The position numbers and the translations under genes were made by a program. 52,684 nt of DNA, from contig JAJBVD010000080.1 of NCBI GenBank assembly GCA_020859985.1, positions 1 through 52,684 of the forward strand, read 5' to 3'. Shown piece by piece: positions 19,501 through 30,030 of the stretch; within the stretch, counting starts at the first letter, position 1, and each line of letters begins with the position of its first letter. The notes under the pieces are model-generated. The model was not told where the DNA came from and did not search any database. It saw only the letters and a list, made by a program, of their open reading frames with translations. The DNA comes from Clostridiales bacterium. GTDB lineage: Bacteria > Bacillota > Clostridia > Lachnospirales > Lachnospiraceae.

Positions 19501-22500
19501 CGCCGTAATCTGCGCTGTTGCCGGTGACCTGGCCTCCGCTCATCTTGACTGTACCATTATACTGATAAATACCGCCGCCGCGTATCGACGTATTTCCGGT
19601 AATTTCCGCGCCCTGCCTGATATACAACGTGCCGCTGTTCACATAAATGCCGCCGCCGGCGCCAATTGACGCATCTGTCGAGCTGGTGCCTGTAACGCTG
19701 TTATCCGTTATTTTTACAGAGCCGGAAAGGGTAACGGTACCGCTGTTTATGTAGATACCGCCGCCTCGTCCTGTGGCGATGTTTCCGGAAATCTCCCCGC
19801 CGGTGAGCTTCGCTGTTCCGGCATACACAAAGAGGCCACCGCCGTAGCCGCTGTTTGTGTTATTATCAACGTTCCCTTCCGCCGTGTTCCCGGTGATGGT
19901 ACCGCCCGTCATCTTAAAGGAGCCGTTTCTCATATAGACAGTGCCATAGTAGGAGGTATTGTCCTCGATCACTGCATCTTCCTCCAGGATAAATGTTCCG
20001 GAGGTACCTGCTATATAAACAGCTGCGCCATAAGATTTCGTGGAGCAGTTGTTGATCGACGCCGTGCCGCTGAGGACAAAAGTACCGTTTTCTACATAGA
20101 CGCCCGCGCCGCCGTAGGAGGCGTTATTTTTCGTTGTTCCACCGGCAACGCAGTTTGCAATCTGACCGCTTACCATTGTCGCATAGCCGCCGGAATATAC
20201 CCGGACGCCGCCGCCAAGAGTCGCCGTTGTACCAGTGATGGTGCCTGTATATTTCACGCCAGACTCATCAGCGCCTGCACCTGACTTCGTTGTCTCATTG
20301 TTTTCATCCAGATGCAGATTCTGGTTGACCTTTTCCAGTGCTTCATAATGCGCACAATATGTATCACTCGAGCTATCAGTCTCCGTAGTATACTGCACAT
20401 CTTTAATGGTAAGCGTACCATAACACGTGATGGCCGTAGCATAACCCCTTAATGTATATCCGTTAAGGTTTATGGTGAGTGTCATGCCACCCGATATCTC
20501 CACGTTGCCCACAGCATTATCCACCAGAATGATCTCCGGATCTGTAATGCCGGATGTGTAATAATAATTTGTACTATTATTCTTATCCGCGTAAAGTGCG
20601 TCCACAGCATCCTGAACGGATGTGAACGCATCATACTTTTTCTCCTTCGCATTCCATATAACCGCCACTGCCGTGCTGCTCGTGTACTCCAGTGTAAGGG
20701 CGTAATACTTCTTTACAGTCGTGTACTCTATATCGTCCTCTGTCACAGTCTCCCGGCTTTCATCAAGCCATCCCAGCCCCAGGCTCGAAAGCATATCAGA
20801 GGCCGAAATAAGTAGAAGCGAAGTGCTTGCATCACTATAAGCTGCGTAAACATCCTGCCCAAGGGAAGCAGTATTTCCGTAAATCTTACCCACTGTACCC
20901 TCAGTCGCATCCTCACCCAGTTCCAAAGATGCATAAGTAGCGCTCATGTACACACCGCCGCCCTGGCCGCCTGCGGTATTACCTGTCACTGTGCCGCCGG
21001 TCATCACCAGTTTATCATAGGCCCCTACATAGATTCCGCCGCCGGAATCTGTCGTAACGGTAGAAGTGTTATCGTAAATCTTGCCGCCGGTGATGGTATC
21101 CGCCGCCGCCTGACCATAGACAATCTGACTTGTACCTGAACCTTCCGTTATACCTTCATATGTTTTAGCATTCTCAACCAGATACACACCGCCGCCTTTG
21201 GTCGCACTATTCTTATAAATTTCACCGCCTAACATGTTAAAATCCGTGTATTCTGCATGGACGCCGCCGCCATACGCGGATCCCGTGTTGTCATGAATTT
21301 TTCCGCCATTTATATTTAAAGTACCGTATCCATTGGCGTAGATTCCGGTGTTTCCGTTATATGCAACCTCCACGCCATCCCCAATATTTAGGATATACCC
21401 GCTGCGGATTTTGTAATGGTTGTTTGACTGCCTCATGTAGATGCCATAACCAAAATTATTATTGATAATTGTGTTTGTAACGGTCACTATCTCGCCTAAA
21501 TCATTTTGCAGATATAAATCCAGGCCGTAGCCGCTGTTGTTTGAAATATCACTCTCACTAATAGTTACATCGCCCTGAATGGTACCGCTGTTAGCATGTA
21601 CGCATACGGCACCCGTGTTTGTGGCCGTGGTATTTCCTGTAACGGTAATATGACATACATCAAGGTATGAGCTGGTTATGTAAACTATATATCCGGTTGT
21701 GGTGCTTTCATTATCCTCAAATGTACAGTCACTTAGTGTACTTCCAGCTGCCACTGTGGCCAAGTAAAGTGCGGCGCAGCCTGTAGACGATGTATTTCCG
21801 GTAAATGTACAGTTACTTATTTTTGCCACACCTGTACTTACAGTCAGACCTGCATAGTTAGTTCCTGACGTATTTCCTGTAAAATACGAGTCCGTTATGG
21901 TATAGAGCGTGTTTACCCCTGGAGTGCTGGCGTTAATATACATGCCGCCATACTGGGTTGTTGAGTAGTTATCTGTTATATAGGAACCTGTTATCGTCGC
22001 ATTCGGAACACGCAGTAAATAAGCACCGCCAACCTCAGTTCCCGCCGTGTTGCCTGAAATGGTAGCATCTGTTATGGTAACCTTTGGCCAGGCTCCCTCG
22101 CTGGTATTATATGTGCTGCTCCATCCAATGATATAAAGTCCGCCGGCAGTGTTTACTGAAGTGTTACCGCTTATCTCTGATCCGTTTATCGTGACAGTTT
22201 CTGTATAACCTTTGAAAACGCCGTCAGTAACACTATCACCCGTGGCGTTAAAGCAAACTCCGCCGCCCTGGTATGCCGTGTTGCCACTGACAACAACTTT
22301 TTCCCCCATGGTCAGATAGATGTTTTGACCGGTCATGTAAACTCCGCCGCCCTGATACGCGTAGCAGTCTGTGATCTTTGTAGTACCTGTCAGTGTAACT
22401 GAGTTCCAGCTGTTTGCATATATACCTGCTCCGCTGTATGTGGTTGAACTGGCGGCCTCCGCCTGTTCCTTATTTCCAAAGCCGGTTATCAAAACACTGT

Positions 22501-25500
22501 CAACTGTCAGGTATGTCTCGCAGCCGTCATTTCTTGCAGGAATATATATGCCGTAGGGGAAACTGCTGGAATTTGATTTAGCCTTTGTAATGGTACCCAC
22601 AGCATCGCTTTCAGTGTTTGCAAATGTCCCCGACGTACTCTGTATGGTAATGTCCATCTCCACATTTTTTGCGAAATTAATATAAAACCCATAATCTCCC
22701 GTGGAGTAAAGTGTGTAGCCGTTCAGGTCGATGGTAAATTTTGTCCTGGTAGTTACACCTGTTATGCTTAAGCTCTCCTCACAGTCACAGAGCAGATAAA
22801 TGGTGTCGCCCGTAGCAGCAGCGTTTATGGCTCCCTGGATGGTCGAGTAGGCAGTTCCGAATGCGGAAGCGCTGACGGTAACCGATGCCCTCGTGGTCAA
22901 ATCCATCGTATAGGAATATGTCGTTCCTCCATTTCCATCATCTGTGGCAATCTGATAAACCATGTTGCCGCTGTCGTCCGGAATGTATGCCACATAGCCG
23001 CCGGAATAATTCGTGGCGGTGAGGGCAAATATATGGTTTGATGACGGTTTGTTGCATGTGAACGCTTCCGTATAGTAATACGGATAGCTGCTGCCATCTC
23101 CATTAGAATCAAACCAGCTGGTGTATGAAGCATTACCCATACTCGACGCGGCCAGGACGCTGATGCTTCCGTTTGTAATGGTCGCGTAAATATCGTTTGC
23201 TATATTGCTGGTGGCTGTATTGCCGTAAATTTGGGTATCCTTGCTAAAGGTTAAGCTGGAGTTATAATTATTACTGTAAATTCCTCCACCTGTCACAGCG
23301 GTATTTCCTATAATAAGTCCACCAGTCATGTTAAACAGGGTTTGGCTGTATATATACATTCCGCCACCGACAGACGTGCTGGAGGAGCAGGTATTGTTCG
23401 TGATACTTCCCCCGCTTATCTCTATGTAAGCATATACATATACATATACACCTGCGCCGCTTCCGCCCTTATTAGCTGTGATTGTTCCGGATTTCATAGT
23501 GAAATTCGGGGTCGTCGCGGTTTTATAGCTTGAAGCGCTGTATCCGCTGTAAACACACACTCCACCGCCGTTACTTGTGGCAGTATTTCCCGTGATGGTG
23601 CCGCCGTCAAGTACGAAGGTTCCTATGATAGAATTTTCAGAATTACTGGTATCATTTTTGCCCACTACATACACACCACCGCCGAGTGCAGCCACGTTTC
23701 CGCTGATGGTGCCACCCTTAAATGTAGCACTTCCGAGAACTAAGAGTCCTCCGCCACAGTAAGCATATTTGCTGCTTTCGTAATTGTAATAGGTTCCGTC
23801 ACCGCCTGTGATGAGTCCGGTACCCTCCGTACTGCTATCATCTATCACAAGAGTGGCGCCTGTATCAACAGTGATTACGCTCTTTGCAAGACCAGTAAGC
23901 GTACACCCTGCCAAATCCAGCGTGACACTTATACCTGTGGGGATGGTCACATCCTCGCGGTTGTCATCTAGCATTATGATAGTAATGGTGCCATCCGAGC
24001 CGCCCTCTGTGCCGTATACGCTGGAGTTACTTTCAACCGCGTCCACAGCCTCCTGAACGGACGAGAAGTTTTCGTACTTATTGTCTTCCGTGTTCCAGAT
24101 TTCTGCAACTGCTGCACCTGTCGTCTTATACACCAGTGTGTAATATTGGCCTGCTGACTGGGTTGAGCCGGTGGCCTTAGTGCTAATTGCCTCCTCTGTT
24201 GTGCTGTTACCAACCTCATCATACCAGGAGGCACCGGTTATGCCGTTTGCGGTATCCGTAAAGGTGCTGGCCGCGCCCATATTTAAACTCGGGTATGACA
24301 ATGTAGTTGAGTTATCACTGCTGACGCTGGCTGAATTATAGCCCAGTGCCACATCATTACCGTAATTGACAGTGGTGGCCGTGTTGTCATATATGGCGCC
24401 GGAATCAGTGCCGCTAATCTCTATCGTAGCCTTCTGACCCAGGTAGCCGATAATATACACGCCGCCGCCCCTCTGAGCTGTGTTGCCCGTGATGATTCCG
24501 CCACTAAAGCTGAACAAATCTGTAACGTACACACCGCCGCCGTAAGAATAAGCGCTGTTGTCATAGATTTCCACATCACCCTTTATATACAGGATATTAG
24601 GATATGAATTTTCATATACACCGCCGCCGGAGCCGGTTCTGGCAGTGTTGTTATAAATTTTACCTCCCAAGATACAGCTTTCCGGATTTGTGGAGCCGGC
24701 AGTTCCCTGTACGATGTAGACACCACCGCCATTTGCTGCGCTGTTGTCATGAATCTCTCCTCCTGACATATCAAGAGTTATCGCTTGCACGCCACCGCCG
24801 GTGCTGTTTGCGTAATTATCATAAATATATACGCCGTCCTCTATTTTTAGCCCCCATCTGGCGTAGACGCCGCCGCCATGTAGATTGCTTGTATTCTCAT
24901 AGATATATACGCCGTCATGCAACCAGACGGTGCCTGTCGTATTGCTGCCGGCATAGAGTCCGGCACCGCCGTAATTCGTTCCCCTGGAATAATTATTATG
25001 TATGGTGATATGGCCAGACAAATCCATTCCACCGGCATTTACACATAAGCCACCGCCGTTTGTTCCCGCACTATTTTCATAAACATCCACATAACCGGTC
25101 GCATTGATGGCATAGCTGTTGACGGTACTTGAGTATACACCGCCACCCACGCCGCTTGTAACCACGTTGTTGCAAATCTGTATCGCAGTATCTGTACTAT
25201 CTCCACCGGCAAGTGTCAGCTGTCCCTCTGTGTAGATACCGCCGCCACCATTATATGAAGTGTTTCCGTCGAATTTTGCTGCGTCCTGTAAAACCAGGGA
25301 TGAAGCTGCTGTAGTGACATACATACCACCGCCATAGTAGTCGGCAGAATTTTTACTGAATGTACCACCCGAGACAGTGACCGTGCATGCACTGTTACCG
25401 GCAACGTAGACACCGCCGCCGTAGCCGCTGCTGGCCGTAGCAGATGCGATTGCCTTGTTTCCCGAAACAGTCAGGTTTGTAAATGTAACCTCCTGCGCAT

Positions 25501-28500
25501 AGGTATATATGGCAACGCCGCCGCCTAGTGTGGCACCTGAGTTATTTGAAACGGTCGTATTAGACATATTTACTGTAGCGTAGGCATGGGCTGCCGTACT
25601 GCCGATACTGATACCGCCGCCATAGGAATTCGTGAGATCCGTACTGTCAATGATATTACCCGATATCTCGCCTCCGGTAGATATAAATGTGCTCCTGCTC
25701 GCATTGGTGCTGTACAGGAAGATACCACCGCCAAAAAGGGCTCCTGTGGAGGAAATCGTGTTGTTATCAATCCTGCTGGTATTGTTTTCGGAATTTTCCA
25801 GAGTCAGGCTGGTTCCGGCGTTCAGCCATATACCACCACCGTTGCCTCCGGCCTTGTTTCCGGAAATGCTGGAACCTCTTATGGTTGCTGTAGGAACGGC
25901 CACGGCAAAATACGCGCCGCCACCTGCCGCGCCTGATGTGTTGCCGTCGATTGTGGCATCAAGGATTTTAAGAGTAGTCACGGACGCGCCAAAATAGACG
26001 CCGCCGCCCGCGCCTGATGTGGAGGTATTACCTGAAATAGTTGATGAAATGGTAAGTGTGGTGATGGCATTGTTAAAGTAGAAGCCGCCGCCATATGTTG
26101 CCGCTGTGTTGTCCTTTATCGTAAGATCAGCATTAAGCGTTACTTCTTTGCTGGTGGTCTGGTTCGCCGCTAAGCCGCCGCCAGAGAGTCCAGATGTATT
26201 ATTAGATATAGTTCCGCCTGTCATGTTCGCTATCTGATCAGCCTCATATAAGAACACACCGCCGCCATAGCTCGTAGCAGTATTTCCATCGATCGTACCT
26301 CCTGTCATGGCAAACGTGCCGCCGTTTTCCACAGAAACGCCGCCGCCGTTGCCGGAGACACTAAAGCCTGAAATCGTACCGCCTTCCATGGTAAACACAC
26401 CAGCCTGCGCTACGAGCACGCCGCGGGCACTCACGCTGGTTCCATTTACAACCGCACCACCTGTGCTGCTGTCTGTCAGGGTAAGGGCACCATAGACTGT
26501 GATAGCGTTTTTGCCGCTCCCTACGGATGTGATTGTGTGGCCGTTCAGGTTGATCGTGACATTCACGCCATCCCAGATCATCAGGTCTTCCGTATAGTCA
26601 TCCTCGAGCTTGATCGTGCCGGAAGAACCTTGTTCTACGAGCGCTGCCGTCGCAATACCTTCTTCGCTCGCGGTGCTGATCCCGCTGTCCGTATCCGATG
26701 ATAACAGCGCATTGATCTGTCCCTGCAGCGTATCCGGATCGTCCTCCTCCGCCGCAGCCGCCAGTTGCTCATAAGAAGCGACTTCCAGCATTTCCTCGCT
26801 GAAATAATACGCCTCGTCGTCCTCGGCGAACGTCACCTGTACTGTTGTCTTATAGTCCGCGTTTGCCGTCACGGTGAACGCCGTCGTATCCGCATCGTAA
26901 GCGGCAATCGTATTTCCATCTTCATCCAGCACGGCCGCACAGACATACGCATAGCCGTCATACGCTGTCACGGAAACCTCGACCTCTTCCGTCACCGGCA
27001 TGTTGACTTCAACGTCATAATCGTCGCTCATCATATACGGCGTGATCGTCTCCGTATAGCCGTCAACATAGGTCAGGCAAATTTCACCGCCCTCGGATAC
27101 TTCGCAAACGATGAAGTTGTAGGCTTCTTCTGTCTCGGATTCTGATTCTGTTTCTGTGTCAGTCTGTGTCTCTGATTCTGTTTCTGCTGCGGTTTCTGTT
27201 GCTATCTCTGTTTCCGTTTCAGCCGCCGTTTCTGTTTCGATTTCTGCCCCGGATTCAGTCTCTGTCTCACACTCAGCTTCCGTTTCGGTCTCACTCTCAG
27301 TTTCCGTCTCGGTCTCTGCCTCAGTCTCGTTTTCCGCGAGCAGTGCTTCATTCTTCCACTGGATGACGGTCTGATCTTCCGCCGTATTTTCGACCTGCTC
27401 CCCGGCCGCAAAATAAAGAGCCGGCAGCTCGTCTGTCGTGGTGACTCCTTCCGCGACCGCCGCATAGAAGACATACTCCTCCTCTTCCCCCGCGGCAATG
27501 GTCTGATCCGTCCATACAACAGCCGAAGCATACGGCTCCAGCGCTTTCTCTTTATCCGTACTGTTATTCGCGTATTCCGTCAGTTCATCCAGATTTATCT
27601 GCGCAGGAACCCCTGACAGGTCGTTGATGTCTTCAATATAATACCATGCGTCCGTCTGATCTTCATCCGCACCTGCCTCCGCAGCGGCAGTCTCCTCGTC
27701 TTTCTCGTACCAGGTCAGATTTTCCCCGAACACTACTTTAACAGACACATCCTCTGCGTCTGTGTCTGCTGAAGTATTCTTCACTTTGACCGTATATTTA
27801 ACCGCAAAAAATCCATCCTCATTCGCATTTCCATACGCATCATACGCATTCGTGGTGTCAATGAAGATTTCCTGCGTGACCGTCGTATCTAATGCGGAAA
27901 GAACCCCCCGTCGTCGTTGTTTTCGGTCTCCGTCTCAGATTCACTCGTACTCTTGTCCGTCTGAGCTTCCGTCTCTGTCTCCGAAACGACCGTAAGATCC
28001 GTCCCGGTCTCTGCCGCAGTCTCTGTCACGGCTCCTGTCTGTGCCTCCGTCCCGGACTGAGCTGTCGCTTCCATCTGCGCACTGGTCTCCGTCTGCGCGC
28101 TGATCTCCGTCTGCACGCTGGTCTCCGTCTGCGCACTCGTCTCTGTCTGCGCACTCGTCTCCGTCTGCGCGGTCGTCTCCATCTGTGCAGTCGTCTCTGT
28201 CTGTGCAGTCGTCTCTGTCTGTGCAGTCGTTTCTGTCTGCGCACTCGTCTCGGTCTGTGCAGTCGTCTCCGTCTGCGCCGTCGTTTCTGTCTGCGCCGTC
28301 GCCTCTGTTTGCACCGTCGCTTGCGTCTCGATCGTTGTCTCTGCCCCGATCGCTGTCTCTGCCTGCATGGTCGCCCCGGTCTCTGAGCTACCGCCCTCGC
28401 TGACAGCCACCGCCGGTGTCGAAAGACTGCACAAAACAATGGCTACCGTCAGGATCCACGCCAGCCATTTTCGTAATTTGTCAAAATTCTTCCATCTCAT
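13484..28500 (-). CDS. Giant LPATG beta-helix pilus-tip adhesin, frameshifted at a G6 run
   Basis: From ATG 28498-28500 (MRWKNFDKLRKW; CGGGGGA lies 9 nt upstream) the product would be about 5,005 aa if the frameshift at 27904-27909 were repaired. As sequenced, the first frame stops at 27889 after GGFFPH and the remaining 4.8 kilo-residues are in the -1 frame. G7 or G4 instead of G6 would join them as DDGGVLSALDTTVTQE. In order it has a signal peptide (1-35), 14 hexapeptides of AQTET type (63-146), an ETE-rich linker (about 387-458), four beta-helix modules (about 634-3040), DUF11-like and SdrD-B-like domains (ITGIAWLDQDQDGIYN), Cna-B and SpaA domains with E-box YYLKETAAPSGYKL (about 4855), then LPATG (about 4970), a membrane helix and ERKRW. 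It opens the pilus operon. Adhesion is inferred from architecture. Confidence 0.85.
19390..26600 (-). repeat. Protein-coding beta-helix repeat region of the adhesin (four modules)
   Basis: About 2,400 residues made of dozens of short units like GGTISGNTATSNGGGVYV, each one turn of a right-handed parallel beta-helix, similar in style to Pmp/pectate-lyase-fold surface proteins. Four modules each begin with an N-terminal cap of the form '.I.L..........TINLNG.T': near 26,600, 23,970, 22,800 and 20,500. Three are preceded by a linker with an AFTSVQDAVDAL-like or AYSTIQGAINAA segment. On the DNA level this gives the frequent GCCGCC pattern on the plus strand. It is not a CRISPR. Confidence 0.85.
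28063..28314 (-). repeat. 18-bp coding tandem repeat (AQTETT hexapeptide), 14 units
   Basis: Fourteen contiguous units of 18 bp encode VQTEAT, then AQTETT, AQTETS, AQMETT, VQTEIS and AQMEAT variants. The copies differ mainly at third positions and at one or two residues. Such repeats expand and contract by slippage without shifting the frame, and would form a flexible spacer just after the signal peptide. The same hexapeptide ends the VanW protein at 35282-36934. Confidence 0.95.
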
Positions 28501-29028
28501 AACCCACAATCCCCCGAATTTCCACAATACCGCTCATACTCGCATCCTGCCTCATGCAGGCGGCACATTCTAATTCAAATTCCAAAGGAACCGTCATCTT
28601 TATTAATTACAATTGCAACAGCTATGTTACAAAGTGCCAGTTTTCCTATTTGTGTTCAAATATTTTCTCATGATTTGGTTAATCTGTCAATAGTTCCTGC
28701 ATTTTTGAAATAATTTTCGTTAACTTTTTTCGTAGTTTCGTAATATTCTTTCTGTATAAATGTGGCATCATCTGTAACTCTGCACTGACCGGATTTAAAT
28801 CAGATGTCGTAACGCACGGTGTCATAACGCTTACGCGGGATAAGTATCTTAAATTGTTGTTGACTTTTATCATTCTGTATATTATATTTTCTTTGTTGCA
28901 TTATTCTATCAAAATAAATCAAATATGTCAAGCTTGCCAGACAATGTTTTTTTTATTATAATGAAAGCACATACCAACGGAAAAGATCTGGCAATCAGCA
29001 TGACAGACAGCCAGAGTTTACGGAGGTG
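28501..29028. promoter_or_regulatory. Intergenic region with divergent promoters for adhesin and rpn
   Basis: This AT-rich 528-bp gap holds no convincing gene. For the plus-strand rpn gene there is a clear promoter, TTGCCA (28934-28939) and TATAAT (28957-28962), 17 bp apart. For the adhesin on the minus strand there are two weaker candidates: TTGACA (28685-28690) with GAAAAT (28662-28667), spacer 17; and TTGTAA (28627-28632) with TAATTA (28604-28609), spacer 17. Either would give a 5' leader of 100-160 nt. Confidence 0.5.
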
Positions 29029-29874
29029 ATGTTTTTGGAAACTTTACAGCAGCGAAACCGCATGGAGGCCATCAGAAGAAGCGCGGAAAATATACGTTCG
29101 TCTAATCTTCTGAATGACACGTTTGTTTCCATCGCTCTGGAGGACGCGGATGCATGCCAGTATGTCCTTCGGACAATCCTTGGGACAGACGATCTGAACG
29201 TGATCGCGGTCAAAAGCCAGTACCGCCTGCTGAATCTGACAGCAAAAGACTCCATATTGGATGTGTTTGCTCAGGACAACAGGGGCAGACTGATGAACCT
29301 GGAAATACAAAGAAGAGACACCGTCAATCATGCGAGGCGCACGAGATTTTACAGTTCTATGATGGACAAGAGCATCCTTGACAAGGGGCTAAACTATGAT
29401 GAACTGCCTGATGTATATGTCATCTATATCAGTGAGACTGACCTTTGGCATGCCGGAAAAACAATCTATATAGTAGAGAAAACACTTGGCGCCGGCAGGG
29501 AAGCAATTCCATATGATGACGGAAGTCACATCATTTATGTGAATGCAGAAGTAGATGATGGAAGTGCAATCGCACAAATGATGAAGTATTTTAAGTCTGC
29601 AGATCCTGATGACATGAGTCATGGTGATTTGTCAAAACGCGTACGGTATTTAAAACGAGAGAAAGGGGGCTATGAACGGATGAGTGCAGAAGCGGAAGAA
29701 TTATATAATCTTGGAATAGAGGATGGCATGGAGAAAGGCGCTGCAAAATCAACAACAGCAGCAGTAATCCGAATGCTGCAGGATAAACTCCCTGTCGAAA
29801 AAATCGCAGTTTACCAGAATATGTCGGTCGATGAAGTGCGTAAGATCGAAGCACAGATGCAATCTGAAGCATAG
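29029..29874 (+). CDS. Rpn-family recombination-promoting nuclease / PD-(D/E)XK transposase-like protein
   Basis: About 281 aa. The core LTAKDSILDVFAQDNRGRLMNLEIQRR has the PD-(D/E)XK arrangement (D, then E-x-Q), followed by the family's RTRFYSSMMDKSILDKGLNYDELPDVYVIYI. In E. coli Rpn proteins are DNA nucleases that stimulate RecA-independent recombination. The C terminus is a helical tail with short 'VEKIAVYQNMSVDEVRK' repeats. GGAGG at 29022-29026 is only 2 nt from ATG 29029 but 8 nt from TTG 29035, so translation may start at the TTG, two codons later. It has its own promoter and a terminator after it. Confidence 0.85.
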   Translation: MFLETLQQRNRMEAIRRSAENIRSSNLLNDTFVSIALEDADACQYVLRTILGTDDLNVIAVKSQYRLLNLTAKDSILDVFAQDNRGRLMNLEIQRRDTVNHARRTRFYSSMMDKSILDKGLNYDELPDVYVIYISETDLWHAGKTIYIVEKTLGAGREAIPYDDGSHIIYVNAEVDDGSAIAQMMKYFKSADPDDMSHGDLSKRVRYLKREKGGYERMSAEAEELYNLGIEDGMEKGAAKSTTAAVIRMLQDKLPVEKIAVYQNMSVDEVRKIEAQMQSEA

Positions 29875-29925
29875 CAGCAAACCTATTAGCAGAGTACCCT
29901 TATGTGAAGAGTTAATGAACACAAG

Positions 29926-29956
29926 CCCCCGGAAGGATTCACCGTCTCCGGGGGCG
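29926..29956. terminator. Bidirectional stem-loop terminator between rpn and rsmF
   Basis: A perfect 9-bp stem GCCCCCGGA / TCCGGGGGC with a 13-nt loop lies between two convergent genes. Neither side has a long T tract; the minus-strand side continues TTGTGTT. Confidence 0.6.
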
Positions 29957-29989
29957 GACATCTTAACACGCTGCGTCAGACAAATGACA

Positions 29990-30023
29990 GCAACATGCCG
30001 GTCGATGAGGTGCGAAAATCGAA
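29990..30023 (+). pseudogene. Fragment of a second Rpn-type C-terminal tail
   Basis: The segment NMPVDEVRK followed by AAATCGAA matches the end of the rpn gene (NMSVDEVRKIE at 29818-29850) with one base deleted. It has no start or body, so it is a scar left by duplication or by a lost rpn copy. Confidence 0.55.
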
Positions 30024-30030
30024 ATTACTT

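Noticed and set aside
19390-26600. Regular GCCGCC-rich spacing on the plus strand, suggestive of a CRISPR or satellite array
   Set aside because: The units are imperfect, vary in length and keep one long reading frame; they are codons of GGG in beta-helix turns.
13484-27784. Independent start of the giant protein at GTG 27784
   Set aside because: It would lack a signal peptide although the protein ends in LPATG, and the coherent sequence continues upstream to the G run.
28679-28873. A 64-codon minus-strand frame (MIKVNNNLRYLSRV...) upstream of the adhesin
   Set aside because: No ribosome binding site, no recognisable family, and it overlaps promoter candidates. It is more likely AT-rich leader sequence.
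29963-30030. Extended C terminus of the rRNA methyltransferase as sequenced
   Set aside because: The extension (ending ...CCCHLSDAAC) is not family-like and reads through the rpn-tail scar on the other strand.
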